Source: UBA4416 sp048498515 (GTDB lineage Bacteria > Bacteroidota > Bacteroidia > B-17B0 > Aurantibacillaceae). From it: a DNA stretch of 64,000 nucleotides. Below the pieces are notes generated by a model that saw only the letters and a program-made list of their open reading frames with translations, had not been told where the DNA came from and made no database searches. The stretch is taken from positions 1-64,000 of the forward strand of contig JBEHXV010000010.1 in NCBI GenBank assembly GCA_048498515.1, written 5' to 3'. Positions 1-9,415 of this stretch are shown in pieces (position 1 is the first letter of the stretch; each line of letters begins with the position of its first letter). A program made the position numbers and the translations under genes.

Positions 1-99
1 CAGCTTCACCGAACTGAAAAATGTCGACGCGTTCCATGTAATGTTATAGCTGCAGCTTTGCTGAAGCGTCTCGCCTCCATTAGGCGTCAATAAAATAGG
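1..99. repeat. Direct repeat copy A inside the Ig-like repeat gene
   Basis: Bases 1-99 are identical to bases 859-957. The offset is 858 bp, or 286 codons, which equals three Ig-like domains. Copy A is cut by the window edge, so the true repeat is probably longer. It marks a recent in-frame duplication of a three-domain block. Confidence 0.9.
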
Positions 100-1587
100 C
101 TGGGCCGGTGTGATCGTAAAAGTAGCATCGCTCTGATCGTATTTGCAGGTATTATAATAATCAATCACTTTAATCAGGCAGTTGTTCGACGGAATGTTCG
201 GTACAGTCCATGTATAAGCATTACCCGTTACCGTTCCTATACCTGTCCAGCTCCCGCCTCCATTGGTACTGTACTGTACATTATAGGTCCCGCTGGCACT
301 CGGAAGGTTCGTCCACGTGATCGTATACGTGCTCAAGCCAACAAGGCTCTGGCCTCCATTTGGTGCCGTCACCGTAATATCATTGCTCGGCTGGATCGTA
401 AAGTTCGCATCACTCACATCGCTCAGTAAAACACCATAATAATCACTCACACGAATGCGGCACTGTGTACTGCTGATTCCATTGGGTACCTGCCACAGGT
501 AACTGTCCGTCAGCGTCGAGCCATTGTTGTTACCCGTTATAATCGTTGTCCAGCTCGTCCCGCCATTGGTGCTGTACTCTATGTTATAATAGTTCGAACA
601 GTTCGTCCGGTTCCACGTAATAGCGTAAGTACTACAGCCATACCACGTCTCGCCTCCGTTGGCACTGGTAACCGTTATTGCCGGAGCGATCGTGAACGTA
701 CTGTTGCTCATGTCATTCACCGATAAGCTGCTGGTATTACTCGCCCGTACCAAACACAAGGTGCTCGTTGTCGTGGGAACTGTCCAGTTCTGACTTCCAT
801 CATTGGGTGTCGAGGCCGCGATCTGAACCCAAGTAGAACCATTATCCAGAGAATACTCCAGCTTCACCGAACTGAAAAATGTCGACGCGTTCCATGTAAT
901 GTTATAGCTGCAGCTTTGCTGAAGCGTCTCGCCTCCATTAGGCGTCAATAAAATAGGTTGCGCTGGCGTGATTGTAAAGGTGGTGTTGCTGACATCCTGC
1001 ATGCAATTTTGCACATAATCTTGCACGCGTACTAAACAGTTGGTGGATGGGATGTTTGGAACTGTCCAGCTGTATACACCCGTTACATTAGAATAACCAG
1101 TAACAATATTTGTCCAGGTAGAACCACCATTCGTAGAGTAGGCAATGTTATAAGTGTTCGATGTTCCAACTGATGTCCAGGTAATATTGTGCACCGTAGC
1201 TCCCTGCCATACTTCGCCTCCGTTTGGCGACGTTAAAATAATAGGGATATTGATTGTAAAGAAAGCGTTGCTCTGGTCAACCGTAGAGGCGTTCATCGCA
1301 TCATACACACGCATCAACACCGTTGAGGATTGCACATTTGGAACGGTCCACATGAATTGCCCGTTGGTTGAAAGGAAATTACTGGCTACCGAGGTCCAGA
1401 TGGTTCCTCCATCCAACGAATAATCAATGTTCCAGTAGTTGGAAGGTGAACCCGTCTGGCTCCATGTAACAGGATATACCTGGCAGGACGCTAACACCTC
1501 GCCACCATTTGGCTGAATAATGGTAATGGATTGTGCATTGACAAAACCGGTGAAAAGTATTAAAAGAAAAAATACAATTTTTTTCAT
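1..1587 (-). CDS. Large secreted Ig-like repeat protein, 5' part only
   Basis: This is an open frame of about 529 codons read leftward from an ATG at 1587; the 3' end lies outside the window. It opens with a signal peptide (MKKIVFFLLILFTGFVNAQ) and then carries repeated domains of about 95 residues. Each begins with a PNGGE-like motif followed by an IT/VTW strand, then a YSxDxGxxW motif and a WTVPN/VRVxD strand. This pattern resembles the Kre9/KNH-like Ig-fold repeats seen in large Bacteroidota surface proteins. Five full domains and part of a sixth are visible. The sixth repeats the third almost exactly at DNA level. A type IX C-terminal sorting domain would be expected beyond the left edge but cannot be seen. 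The substrate or binding partner is unknown; adhesion is only a guess. Confidence 0.85.
   Translation of the reverse strand, partial: MKKIVFFLLILFTGFVNAQSITIIQPNGGEVLASCQVYPVTWSQTGSPSNYWNIDYSLDGGTIWTSVASNFLSTNGQFMWTVPNVQSSTVLMRVYDAMNASTVDQSNAFFTINIPIILTSPNGGEVWQGATVHNITWTSVGTSNTYNIAYSTNGGSTWTNIVTGYSNVTGVYSWTVPNIPSTNCLVRVQDYVQNCMQDVSNTTFTITPAQPILLTPNGGETLQQSCSYNITWNASTFFSSVKLEYSLDNGSTWVQIAASTPNDGSQNWTVPTTTSTLCLVRASNTSSLSVNDMSNSTFTIAPAITVTSANGGETWYGCSTYAITWNRTNCSNYYNIEYSTNGGTSWTTIITGNNNGSTLTDSYLWQVPNGISSTQCRIRVSDYYGVLLSDVSDANFTIQPSNDITVTAPNGGQSLVGLSTYTITWTNLPSASGTYNVQYSTNGGGSWTGIGTVTGNAYTWTVPNIPSNNCLIKVIDYYNTCKYDQSDATFTITPAQPILLTPNGGETLQQSCSYNITWNASTFFSSVKL
859..957. repeat. Direct repeat copy B inside the Ig-like repeat gene
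   Basis: This is the second copy of the segment at 1-99. Identity stops at 958 (t here, c at 100). Downstream domains differ more, so only part of the three-domain block is still nearly identical. Confidence 0.9.
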
Positions 1588-1630
1588 GTGTTATAATTTT
1601 AATAATGTTGTTTTTAATCTATTAAGTTGT

Positions 1631-2131
1631 TTAAGAAACAGTTGTAATCAACAGCTTGTCCAGTTCTTTAAACAGGTATTCCTTTTTACGAACAGACACC
1701 GGTAACCTTGTACCGTCGTTCAATAACATATAGCCTCCTTCACTTTTCATGTATTTGTCCATGTAATTGATATTGATTAAATGTGATTTGTGGATTCGTA
1801 AAAAACCATAAGCCTGAAGTATCGTTTCGTAGTCCATTAATGTTTTCGAGGCAATTAATTTTCTGCCGCCCGTAAGATAAATAAAAGTATAGTTCCGCTT
1901 GCTCTCACACCTTATTATTTCTGTAATATTTAACAAGGTGAGGTGTTCGGTGGTGCTTACCGCCAGGCGCTTTACCTGTTTACCGGCATCTGTCATGTTC
2001 AAAAGATGATCTAACCCATTTAACAGGTCTTTTGTTGCCAGGCTGTGTACAATTGATTTTTTATGCTTATTCACAAAGCCATCCAGGTCTTTCTTACAAC
2101 TGCTATCGTCAATTACCAGTAATTTAAGCAT
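1631..2131 (-). CDS. LytTR DNA-binding protein with a shrunken receiver domain
   Basis: The 166-residue protein ends in a complete LytTR DNA-binding domain (about residues 60-160), with the FLRIHKSHLIN and LPVSVRKKE motifs. Its N-terminus (MLKLLVIDDSS) matches the first strand and acidic pair of a response-regulator receiver domain. The stretch that should hold the phosphoacceptor Asp, the Thr/Ser switch and the conserved Lys is missing. The neighbour at 2282 is 249 residues and has all of these, so about 80 residues have been lost internally. The N-terminus is still in frame, so a frameshift does not explain it. It should bind DNA but is unlikely to be controlled by phosphorylation. It lies between the repeat-protein gene and the full regulator, all on the minus strand. 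Confidence 0.85.
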   Translation of the reverse strand: MLKLLVIDDSSCKKDLDGFVNKHKKSIVHSLATKDLLNGLDHLLNMTDAGKQVKRLAVSTTEHLTLLNITEIIRCESKRNYTFIYLTGGRKLIASKTLMDYETILQAYGFLRIHKSHLININYMDKYMKSEGGYMLLNDGTRLPVSVRKKEYLFKELDKLLITTVS

Positions 2132-2281
2132 AATGGGGGTTAAAAATCACTCTAAAATAGGGCATAAATCCATAAGGAAAGGCCGAAATGAACATATGGT
2201 ACATATAAATTACCAATCGTAGCAATTTGATTATTATCCGTAAAGGGTTTTTAACCTAAAAACAGGAAAAGGGCCTGAAGA

Positions 2282-3031
2282 TCAGATATTTTGAAGAAGA
2301 GAAAGCAGTTCTTCTTTTTTCCTGACTGATACAGGAACCACACTTCCGTCTTTCATAATGATACAGCCGCCATCTTTTTTCTCGTAGCGCTCTATATGGT
2401 TCAGGTTCACCAAATGCGACTGGTGTACTCTTAAAAACCGGAAAGAAGACAGGAGTTCATCATAGTCCTTCAACGTTGTGGATACCAAAATGGTTTTGCC
2501 ACCAACCAGGTAAAACGAAGAATAATTTCTGTCGGCTTCGCAACGAATAATGTCATTCACGTTGACAATATGTATGCTGTCGCTTGTTTTCAGTACTATT
2601 TTTTTAGAATCGAGCGACCTGGTTTCCATGCTGGAAATAAAAACCTGGAGTTTTTGGTTCAGGTTTTCCTTATCAATCAATGTTTCGGCTTTATTTACAG
2701 CGGCTATCAAATCATCAGGGTTTACTGGTTTTAAAATGTAATCCAGCGCGCTAAAGCGGAATGCCTTTACTGCAAAATCATTGTAGGCTGTAATAAAAAT
2801 CAATTTAAAGGGCAGGGTTTTGTATTTTTTCAACAGCTCAAATCCGTTTCCTCCCGGCATGTCAATATCCAGAAAAACCAGGTCGGGGCTATGTGTTTCA
2901 ATCGCTTTTTCAGCCAGGTCAATATTCTCGGCCTCGGCTACCACCGTTACTGTTTTGCAATACAGTTTCAAAAGGCTGTGTATGGTTTCACGCGCCCTTT
3001 TTTCATCATCCACTATTATTGCCTTAATCAT
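2282..3031 (-). CDS. LytTR-family response regulator
   Basis: The 249-residue protein has a receiver domain (about 1-115) followed by a LytTR DNA-binding domain (about 145-245). The acidic pair is D8/D9, the phosphoacceptor is D55 in LVFLDIDMPG, the switch Thr is T81 in FITAYND and the conserved Lys is K101 in DYILKPV. The LytTR part carries RFLRVHQSHLVN and VPVSVRKKE. It lies 87 bases downstream of the LytS-type kinase gene at 3119-5032 on the same strand, so the two form a likely two-component pair. Target genes cannot be named from the sequence. Confidence 0.93.
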   Translation of the reverse strand: MIKAIIVDDEKRARETIHSLLKLYCKTVTVVAEAENIDLAEKAIETHSPDLVFLDIDMPGGNGFELLKKYKTLPFKLIFITAYNDFAVKAFRFSALDYILKPVNPDDLIAAVNKAETLIDKENLNQKLQVFISSMETRSLDSKKIVLKTSDSIHIVNVNDIIRCEADRNYSSFYLVGGKTILVSTTLKDYDELLSSFRFLRVHQSHLVNLNHIERYEKKDGGCIIMKDGSVVPVSVRKKEELLSLLQNI

Positions 3032-3118
3032 ATATAATGCAAAAATACCACATTCGTGTCAATAAATTGACATCCGGCGGGTCTTATTTATCCAACGTAG
3101 CTTTATGTTGAATAACTG

Positions 3119-5032
3119 TTATGCCCTTGCATAGGGCACCACAAATGTAACTTTAGCACCTGTAATATTGCCATCAGTGTCTTTCATGTCTTCCATCATC
3201 ACCCTGATATTCCGGTTCTTTTTATTCAGGTTCTTTAACCTGTCCTGTGTAATGCTTGTTGCCAGCGAACGGTGCCCTTCGCCTTTGTGGTTCAGGTTTT
3301 TTGTTGTTTCAAAACCCACACCATTATCCAAAACTTCAAAGATCAGGTCGTCGTTTTTCAGGAAAAAATTAATAATGATATTGCCTTTTTTATCCAGGCC
3401 TTTTAAACCGTGCTCAATGGCATTTTCAATAAAAGGCTGGGCCAGCATGGGCGGAATTTCAATCATCGCACTGTCTATGTTATCTTCAACATTGATGCTA
3501 TAATCAAAGGCATCGTCATATCGCAGTTTTTGAAGCTTTAAATAATTTTCAAGTGTTGATAGCTCTTTCTCCAAGGGCACAAATTCCTCTCTTGAGTTTT
3601 CCAGGATAAGGCGCATTAAGCGGGCAAAGCCCGATAAATACCTGCCCGCTTCTTTTGGCTCGTTCCTGTAAATAAAGCTTTCAATCGCGATCAATGAATT
3701 GAAAATAAAATGCGGGTTCATTTGCGAGCGCAACAGTTGTTGCTCAAGCTGCATGGAACGTTGTTCGGCGCGGAACTTATTTTGCCGCACAATTAATACA
3801 AATATAATGATGGCCAGTAAAAACAACGCGCTCACAGCCCATATGATAATTTTTTGCTTTTTATGAACGGCGGCTGCTACCGCTTCTTTTTTAATTTGTT
3901 CCTGTTTTGCCGCAGTTTCTTTTTTCTCAAACTCATAATTCATTTCCGTACGCAACAAATCTTTTGTTTTTTCTTCATTGTACAAACTGTCCCTTATTCG
4001 TATATAGGTTTTATAGTGCTCGTGTGCTTTTTCATAATTCTTTAAATCCAAATAAATATTGCTTAACAGGCTTTCACCTTCCTTTTGATAATATAGGGCG
4101 CCAATTTCTCTTGACAGGGCAATACCCCTTATCACATAGTCAATAGCAGGTTTGTTTTTGTTTTGATTATGATAGACATTTCCAATATTCAACAAGCAGG
4201 GAATAGTTCCTTCCTTATCCTGCATCTCTTCCCATATTTTCAGTGCTTTAAACTCGGCATCCAGGGCAGCATCCCATTTACCCATATCCAGGTAAACGCT
4301 GCCCATATTGGTATAGGCATTTGCCACTCCTTCTTTATAATACCCATCTTGTACCAGTTTTAACGATTTGTCATAATACCCCAGGGCCTTATCAAAGTTT
4401 TGTTGCATCTTATACAATCCGCCCAAATTACTAAGGGTTTGGCTCATCCTTATGCTATCGCCCATTCTTGTAAAAATGGCAAGCGCTTTATTGTAATAAT
4501 TGCCTGAGGCTGTAGGATCTTTTTCTTCTCTCATAAGCATTCCCAGGCTATTGTACGAGGTAGCAATCCCAAGGCTATCCTTTAATTCCTCCTGCAACTT
4601 CATGGCCTGAAAAGTATAACTTTTCGCTTTGGGATAATCTCCTTTGTCACTATAAGTTAAAGCAATACCACTCATTACCATGGCCATCCCCCGTTTATGC
4701 TTAAGCGCGGTAAGTGGCTTAAGTGCCAAAAAATAATAATCGAGCGCCTGGTTCAAATCGCCTTTTTGCATGGCAATGCTCCCCAGGGTATTATAGCATG
4801 ACGAGATACTTATTTTTATATCATGTTTTAGCGAAAGCTTTAAAGAAATATCAATGTAATAGGTTGCCGAATCGTAATTTCCCGCATATATGGCTTTCCA
4901 GCTCAGATCATTCAACGTTTTTGCGGCAACACTATCTTTTTTCCTCCCATCGGTATTTTTCGAAAGCGCATCGTTTTGAGAATGCACCACATTACAAAAA
5001 ACAAAAAGGAAAATGATCGCTATTTTTCTCAT
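3119..5032 (-). CDS. TPR-containing LytS-type sensor histidine kinase
   Basis: The 637-residue protein has a signal peptide (MRKIAIIFLFVFCNVVHSQ), a run of about six to seven TPR units (roughly residues 40-350) placed outside the cytoplasm, a coiled stretch, one membrane helix (about 394-416) and a cytoplasmic kinase. The kinase has the His_kinase motif MNPHFIFNSL with H441 as the likely phosphorylated residue, an N-box in PFIENAIEHGL and a G-box DNGVGF. This layout is common in Bacteroidota, where the TPR part is thought to sense an envelope or peptide signal. It most likely phosphorylates the regulator at 2282. The ligand is unknown. Confidence 0.93.
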   Translation of the reverse strand: MRKIAIIFLFVFCNVVHSQNDALSKNTDGRKKDSVAAKTLNDLSWKAIYAGNYDSATYYIDISLKLSLKHDIKISISSCYNTLGSIAMQKGDLNQALDYYFLALKPLTALKHKRGMAMVMSGIALTYSDKGDYPKAKSYTFQAMKLQEELKDSLGIATSYNSLGMLMREEKDPTASGNYYNKALAIFTRMGDSIRMSQTLSNLGGLYKMQQNFDKALGYYDKSLKLVQDGYYKEGVANAYTNMGSVYLDMGKWDAALDAEFKALKIWEEMQDKEGTIPCLLNIGNVYHNQNKNKPAIDYVIRGIALSREIGALYYQKEGESLLSNIYLDLKNYEKAHEHYKTYIRIRDSLYNEEKTKDLLRTEMNYEFEKKETAAKQEQIKKEAVAAAVHKKQKIIIWAVSALFLLAIIIFVLIVRQNKFRAEQRSMQLEQQLLRSQMNPHFIFNSLIAIESFIYRNEPKEAGRYLSGFARLMRLILENSREEFVPLEKELSTLENYLKLQKLRYDDAFDYSINVEDNIDSAMIEIPPMLAQPFIENAIEHGLKGLDKKGNIIINFFLKNDDLIFEVLDNGVGFETTKNLNHKGEGHRSLATSITQDRLKNLNKKNRNIRVMMEDMKDTDGNITGAKVTFVVPYARA

Positions 5033-5135
5033 TTGGATATCTTACTACAAAATTAACCCAATATAACTACTCTCAAAATACATTCTTATCTGTAGTTGAA
5101 AATGGTTTTCCCCGGTAAATAATTTAAGGCATAAA

Positions 5136-5162
5136 AAAACCCTTGCTTGCAGCAAGGGTTTT
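5136..5162 (-). terminator. Rho-independent terminator of the act-cta operon
   Basis: A 12-bp stem (AAAACCCTTGCT / AGCAAGGGTTTT) has a 3-base loop and is followed on the minus strand by a run of T. It sits 20 bases past the ctaD stop codon and separates the respiratory operon from the kinase gene. Confidence 0.9.
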
Positions 5163-5181
5163 GATTTTTAGTATGGTAAAC

Positions 5182-7002
5182 TTAGTGCGACCCGCCATCA
5201 TGCTCACCATCCGCCAATGGAACGGTTTGAGGAATAAAGTCGTGCTCAGCACCCGGCTTGCTATAATCATAAGCCCAACGGTGAACTACCGGTAAAGAAC
5301 CTGGCCAGTTACCGTGAATGTTAGCCATAGGCGTAGTCCACTCTAAGGTATTTGAGTTCCAAGGATTTTGAGGCGATTTTTCGCCACGGAAAATGCTGTA
5401 GAAGAAGTTGAATAAGAACACGCATTGCGATAAAGCACCAAGGATGGCAAACACGGTTACAATCTCGTTAATGTCAACCAGGTTATCAAACATTGGGAAG
5501 TTTGAGTTGGTATAGTAACGACGAGGTACGCCTGCCAAACCTAAGAAGTGCATTGGGAAGAATACGCCGTAAGCACATACAAAAGTTAACCAGAAGTGCA
5601 GGTAACCTAATTTTTTGTTCATCATGCGCAAGAACAGTTTCGGGAACCAGTGGTAAACACCAGCAAACATACCAAAGATAGCCGACAGACCCATTACAAT
5701 GTGGAAGTGAGCTACCACAAAGTATGTATCGTGTACGTTGATATCCAAAGTAGAGTCAGCTAAGATGATACCGGTTACACCACCTGTTACGAATGAAGAA
5801 ACCAAACCAATAGAGAATAACATGGCCGGGGTGTACTGGATGTTACCTTTCCATAAAGTAGTAATGTAGTTGAAGGCTTTTACCGCCGATGGAATGGCAA
5901 TTAATAAAGTGGTGAATACGAATACAGATCCCAGGAACGGGTTCATACCGGTTAAGAACATATGGTGACCCCAAACAATGAAGGATAAGAAACCGATGGC
6001 CAACATAGAGCCGATCATGGCACGGTAACCAAAGATTGGTTTACGGGAATTGGTAGAGATAATTTCGGATGTAATACCTAACGCCGGTAATAATACAATG
6101 TATACCTCCGGGTGACCTAAGAACCAGAATAAGTGCTCAAACAATACCGGGCTACCACCAACGTTATCCAAAGGACGGCCTCCAATGTAGATATCGGATA
6201 AGTAGAAACTTGTTCCCATGCTCCTGTCGAAGATCAATAATAAAGCACAAGAAAATAATACAGGGAACGATAATACCCCTAAGATAGCGGTAATTAAGAT
6301 AGCCCACATGGTTAACGGCATACGGGTCATTTTCATCCCTTTGGTACGTAAGTTAATGATGGTAACGATGTAATTTAAACCACCTAATAACGAAGATACG
6401 ATGAATAGAGCCATTGACACCAACCATAAGGTCATCCCTAATTTTGAACCAGGCATTGCTTCAGGTAAAGCCGATAACGGAGGGTAAATTGTCCAACCGC
6501 CTGATGCAGGACCATCTTCAATAAATAAAGAAGATAACATCACACAGCTCGACGCAAAGAAGAACCAGTATGATAACATGTTCAGGAAGCCCGACGCCAT
6601 ATCACGCGCGCCAATTTGGTACGGGATCAGTAAGTTAGCGAAGGTACCGCTCAAACCACCGGTTAATACAAAGAATACCATGATGGTACCGTGAATGGTA
6701 ACTAGGGCCAGGTACATGTTAGGATCAAGAACACCGTCCTTGCCCCACTTATCGCCCAACATGGCATTAATAAACCCAAATTTTTCACCAGGCCATGCCA
6801 GTTGCATACGGAAGATGATTGACATCGTCATTGCTATAACCGCCATTACAACAGCTGTTAGTAAGAACTGACGTGAGATCATCTTGTGATCCATACTGAA
6901 CACGTATTTGCTCACAAAACTTTCGTGATGCTCTTCGTGGTCATGTGCATGATCGTGGTGAACTGCATGTCCTGTAATTGTTTCTGAATGTGCGTTTGCC
7001 AT
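5182..7002 (-). CDS. ctaD: Cytochrome c oxidase subunit I
   Basis: The 606-residue heme-copper oxidase subunit reduces O2 at a heme a3-CuB centre and pumps protons. Visible features are the heme His in TIHGTIMVFF, the CuB His with cross-linked Tyr in GHPEVYIVLLPALG, the CuB His pair in WGHHMFLTGM, and the heme ligands in VVAHFHIVMG. About twelve membrane helices are present. The N-terminus has an unusual His/Asp/Glu-rich stretch (about residues 4-27). It is the last gene of the operon, 36 bases after ctaC. No subunit III or IV gene follows in this window. The HPEVY signature supports an A-family aa3-type oxidase. Confidence 0.97.
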   Translation of the reverse strand: MANAHSETITGHAVHHDHAHDHEEHHESFVSKYVFSMDHKMISRQFLLTAVVMAVIAMTMSIIFRMQLAWPGEKFGFINAMLGDKWGKDGVLDPNMYLALVTIHGTIMVFFVLTGGLSGTFANLLIPYQIGARDMASGFLNMLSYWFFFASSCVMLSSLFIEDGPASGGWTIYPPLSALPEAMPGSKLGMTLWLVSMALFIVSSLLGGLNYIVTIINLRTKGMKMTRMPLTMWAILITAILGVLSFPVLFSCALLLIFDRSMGTSFYLSDIYIGGRPLDNVGGSPVLFEHLFWFLGHPEVYIVLLPALGITSEIISTNSRKPIFGYRAMIGSMLAIGFLSFIVWGHHMFLTGMNPFLGSVFVFTTLLIAIPSAVKAFNYITTLWKGNIQYTPAMLFSIGLVSSFVTGGVTGIILADSTLDINVHDTYFVVAHFHIVMGLSAIFGMFAGVYHWFPKLFLRMMNKKLGYLHFWLTFVCAYGVFFPMHFLGLAGVPRRYYTNSNFPMFDNLVDINEIVTVFAILGALSQCVFLFNFFYSIFRGEKSPQNPWNSNTLEWTTPMANIHGNWPGSLPVVHRWAYDYSKPGAEHDFIPQTVPLADGEHDGGSH

Positions 7003-7038
7003 TTTATATATCTTTATTTAGTCCAACAATTTTTTTAT

Positions 7039-8094
7039 TTATTCTCCTTTAGCAGCCAGCGTTTTTACCGCTTTTTGTTTTGCCAGCCAGGCATTATAAT
7101 CTTTTTCGCTCTCAACAACAATTTTCATTTGCATGTTGTAGTGAGAAGCTCCGCAAATTTTATTACATAATAAGATATAATCAAACTCAACCGGCTCCCT
7201 GTCGGCCGCAGAGCGGCTTTCGTCTTTAGCCCTGGCTTCATTAATACCAGCCATTAACTGGATCACGTAAGGGTCTTTACGCATCTCGGCAGTTGTTTTG
7301 TTTGGAATGAATTTGAACTCAGTTACCATACCCGGTACACAGTTCATTTGTGCGCGGAAGTGAGGCATGAAGGCCGAATGGATCACATCACGTGAGCGCA
7401 TTTTAAATTCAATTTCCCTTCCTACAGGAATATGGAACTCATTTTTTACAATAATGTCATCATAACAAGCTGCATCCGTCGTATCCAAACCTACAGAGTT
7501 TCCTCCGTCAATCTGGCGGTAATCGGTAGATCCTAAGGTTTTGTCTTTACCAGCGTAACGCGCTGTCCAGTCGAACTGTTTCGCATATAATTCGATGGTT
7601 ACTTTATTTGCATCGGTAGACCTGTCGGTAATTTCGTTCCAGTATTTTAAACCAAAAATAATGATGAAAGCTAACACTACTGCCGGCACAATGGTCCAGA
7701 TCATTTCTAAACGGTTATCGTGAGCAAGGAACACCGCTTTCGTATCTTTTTTGCCCGCGTATTTATAAGAGAAATAGAATAAAACCGCGTTTGTTAAGAT
7801 GAATACAACAATAACTAAATACATGTTGTAATCCCACAGGGTATCAATTTTTAACCCGTGTACCGATGCGGCTCCAGGCAAGGAGTTATCGCTCCAACGG
7901 TTGATTTGCCAGAAAAAGAAGGCAAAAAACACGAACATGAACGTCAACATGGCCTTGCCATTAAACGCATTATCCTTTTCGGTGATATGCCACTCTTTGG
8001 TTTTTTTAAACTCACGCGATAATTCGATAACGCGCATTAGCTGATGCACAGCAATGATTAAAAGTACAAGTCCGATTAAAATCAACAATTTCAT
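7039..8094 (-). CDS. ctaC: Cytochrome c oxidase subunit II
   Basis: The 351-residue protein carries the CuA electron-entry site. The C-terminal cupredoxin domain has the CuA motif CNKICGASHYNM plus the upstream His in DVIHSAFMPHFR. Four hydrophobic segments can be seen (near residues 1-22, 50-68, 90-115 and 130-152), two more than the classical two-helix form, as in many Bacteroidota. No heme c motif is attached, so electrons should come from ActE/ActA hemes or a soluble cytochrome c. The gene is 46 bases after actF and 36 before ctaD. Confidence 0.96.
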   Translation of the reverse strand: MKLLILIGLVLLIIAVHQLMRVIELSREFKKTKEWHITEKDNAFNGKAMLTFMFVFFAFFFWQINRWSDNSLPGAASVHGLKIDTLWDYNMYLVIVVFILTNAVLFYFSYKYAGKKDTKAVFLAHDNRLEMIWTIVPAVVLAFIIIFGLKYWNEITDRSTDANKVTIELYAKQFDWTARYAGKDKTLGSTDYRQIDGGNSVGLDTTDAACYDDIIVKNEFHIPVGREIEFKMRSRDVIHSAFMPHFRAQMNCVPGMVTEFKFIPNKTTAEMRKDPYVIQLMAGINEARAKDESRSAADREPVEFDYILLCNKICGASHYNMQMKIVVESEKDYNAWLAKQKAVKTLAAKGE

Positions 8095-8140
8095 ATCTTA
8101 ATTTTTTATAGTTCTTTAATAGTTTTCTTCTTTTTTGTAA

Positions 8141-9376
8141 TTAAATCGAGTGGTGTAAGCTTTCTGACATAAAAGGGTGGTTTTTCACCGCTAAAGGACG
8201 TTTAGAAAGATTGTTCAATACCACATACATAAATAATCCTAAGAAGAATAAGAAATTGCCAAGCTCCATCCAGCTTAAACCGGTCCAGCTATGACCAACC
8301 GTGCCAGGCATTACAACCATAATAATATCGAGGTAGTGACCTATGAAGATAATGGTACCAACAAACATTAAGAAGAAGAAATTACGTTTGCTGTCGCGGC
8401 TCATTAACATGATCATCGGGAAAGCAAAGTTCACGAATAATACGGTCCACATTAAGGCTTTATAAGATTCCCAACGGGTTTGGAAATAAATGATTTCTTC
8501 AGGAATATCAGCATACCAGATCAGCATGAATTGTGAGAAGTATAAGTAGGTCCAAAGGAAAGAGATGGCGAACATCCATTTACCCATATCATGTACAGTA
8601 CTTTCAGTTACAAATTCCAGGTAGCCTAAATGTTTTAACCAAACTATTAATACAGTTACCGTAATCATGGCGCTTACCCACATGCCTGAGAATACGTACC
8701 AGCCCATCATGGTAGAGAACCAATGCGTGTCAATGCTCATCAACCAATCCCATGCCGATGTAGAAGATGTTACGGCAAACACAACCATGAACCAGGCGCT
8801 TAATTTTACGTTTTTCCAGTGAAAGCCTTTTGCTTCTTCATGTCCTAAAGCGTCAGCATCCAATGAGTTTTGACGTAATTTCCAGGTAAAGATGATCCAT
8901 GCGGCCATGTATAATAAAGTACGAATCCACCAGAATACACCAAAGTATCCAATTTTTCCTGCAATTACTTTATCATAGTTAGCTGAACCTTCGGTAGCAA
9001 TACCATCTTCCATCCAGGGATAGATGTGGTGAACATGCACCTGACCTAAAATGAACAGTAATAATAAAAGTGACAAACCCCATGGTAAGTACCAGGTTAC
9101 CGCTTCAATAATTCGTTTAATAGAAGTTGCCCATCCTGCTTCAGCAGCGTATTGCAAACCTAAAAAGAAAGACGCTCCTAAAGCAGTAGCCATAAAGAAG
9201 AATGATCCGGTAAACACATTGGCCCATGCACGCGTTCCGGCGTGGTAATGCTCTGCTTCATTTCCTTTATCCATCATAAACATCAGTATAATGGATACTA
9301 AGCCAATGGCCATCAGGATAAATGATGTCATTTTTGCTTTAGCCGGTACTACGAAATTTAATTTATCAGTATTCAT
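8141..9376 (-). CDS. actF: Alternative complex III membrane subunit ActF
   Basis: The 411-residue protein has about ten membrane helices and belongs to the NrfD-like family. ActF is the second, shorter NrfD-type subunit of the quinol:cytochrome c oxidoreductase and forms a membrane core with ActC. Assignment rests on the helices, on WTSIDTHWFSTMMGWY-like loops typical of ActF (here WLMSIDTHWFSTMMGWYVF), and on position after actE. It lies 39 bases after actE and 46 before ctaC. The C-terminus is short and not His-rich. Confidence 0.92.
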   Translation of the reverse strand: MNTDKLNFVVPAKAKMTSFILMAIGLVSIILMFMMDKGNEAEHYHAGTRAWANVFTGSFFFMATALGASFFLGLQYAAEAGWATSIKRIIEAVTWYLPWGLSLLLLLFILGQVHVHHIYPWMEDGIATEGSANYDKVIAGKIGYFGVFWWIRTLLYMAAWIIFTWKLRQNSLDADALGHEEAKGFHWKNVKLSAWFMVVFAVTSSTSAWDWLMSIDTHWFSTMMGWYVFSGMWVSAMITVTVLIVWLKHLGYLEFVTESTVHDMGKWMFAISFLWTYLYFSQFMLIWYADIPEEIIYFQTRWESYKALMWTVLFVNFAFPMIMLMSRDSKRNFFFLMFVGTIIFIGHYLDIIMVVMPGTVGHSWTGLSWMELGNFLFFLGLFMYVVLNNLSKRPLAVKNHPFMSESLHHSI

Positions 9377-9415
9377 ATTAAAAGTTCTGTCGTATTTAAA
9401 AAATCGTTTTATTAT

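Noticed and set aside
1..1587. Possible CRISPR-like array because of repeated DNA blocks
   Set aside because: The repeats are in frame, about 285 bp per domain, and encode Ig-like domains with a signal peptide. There are no short equal repeats with unique spacers.
1631..2131. Frameshifted response regulator
   Set aside because: The N-terminal receiver strand and the LytTR domain are in one frame, so the missing part is an internal deletion and not a frameshift.
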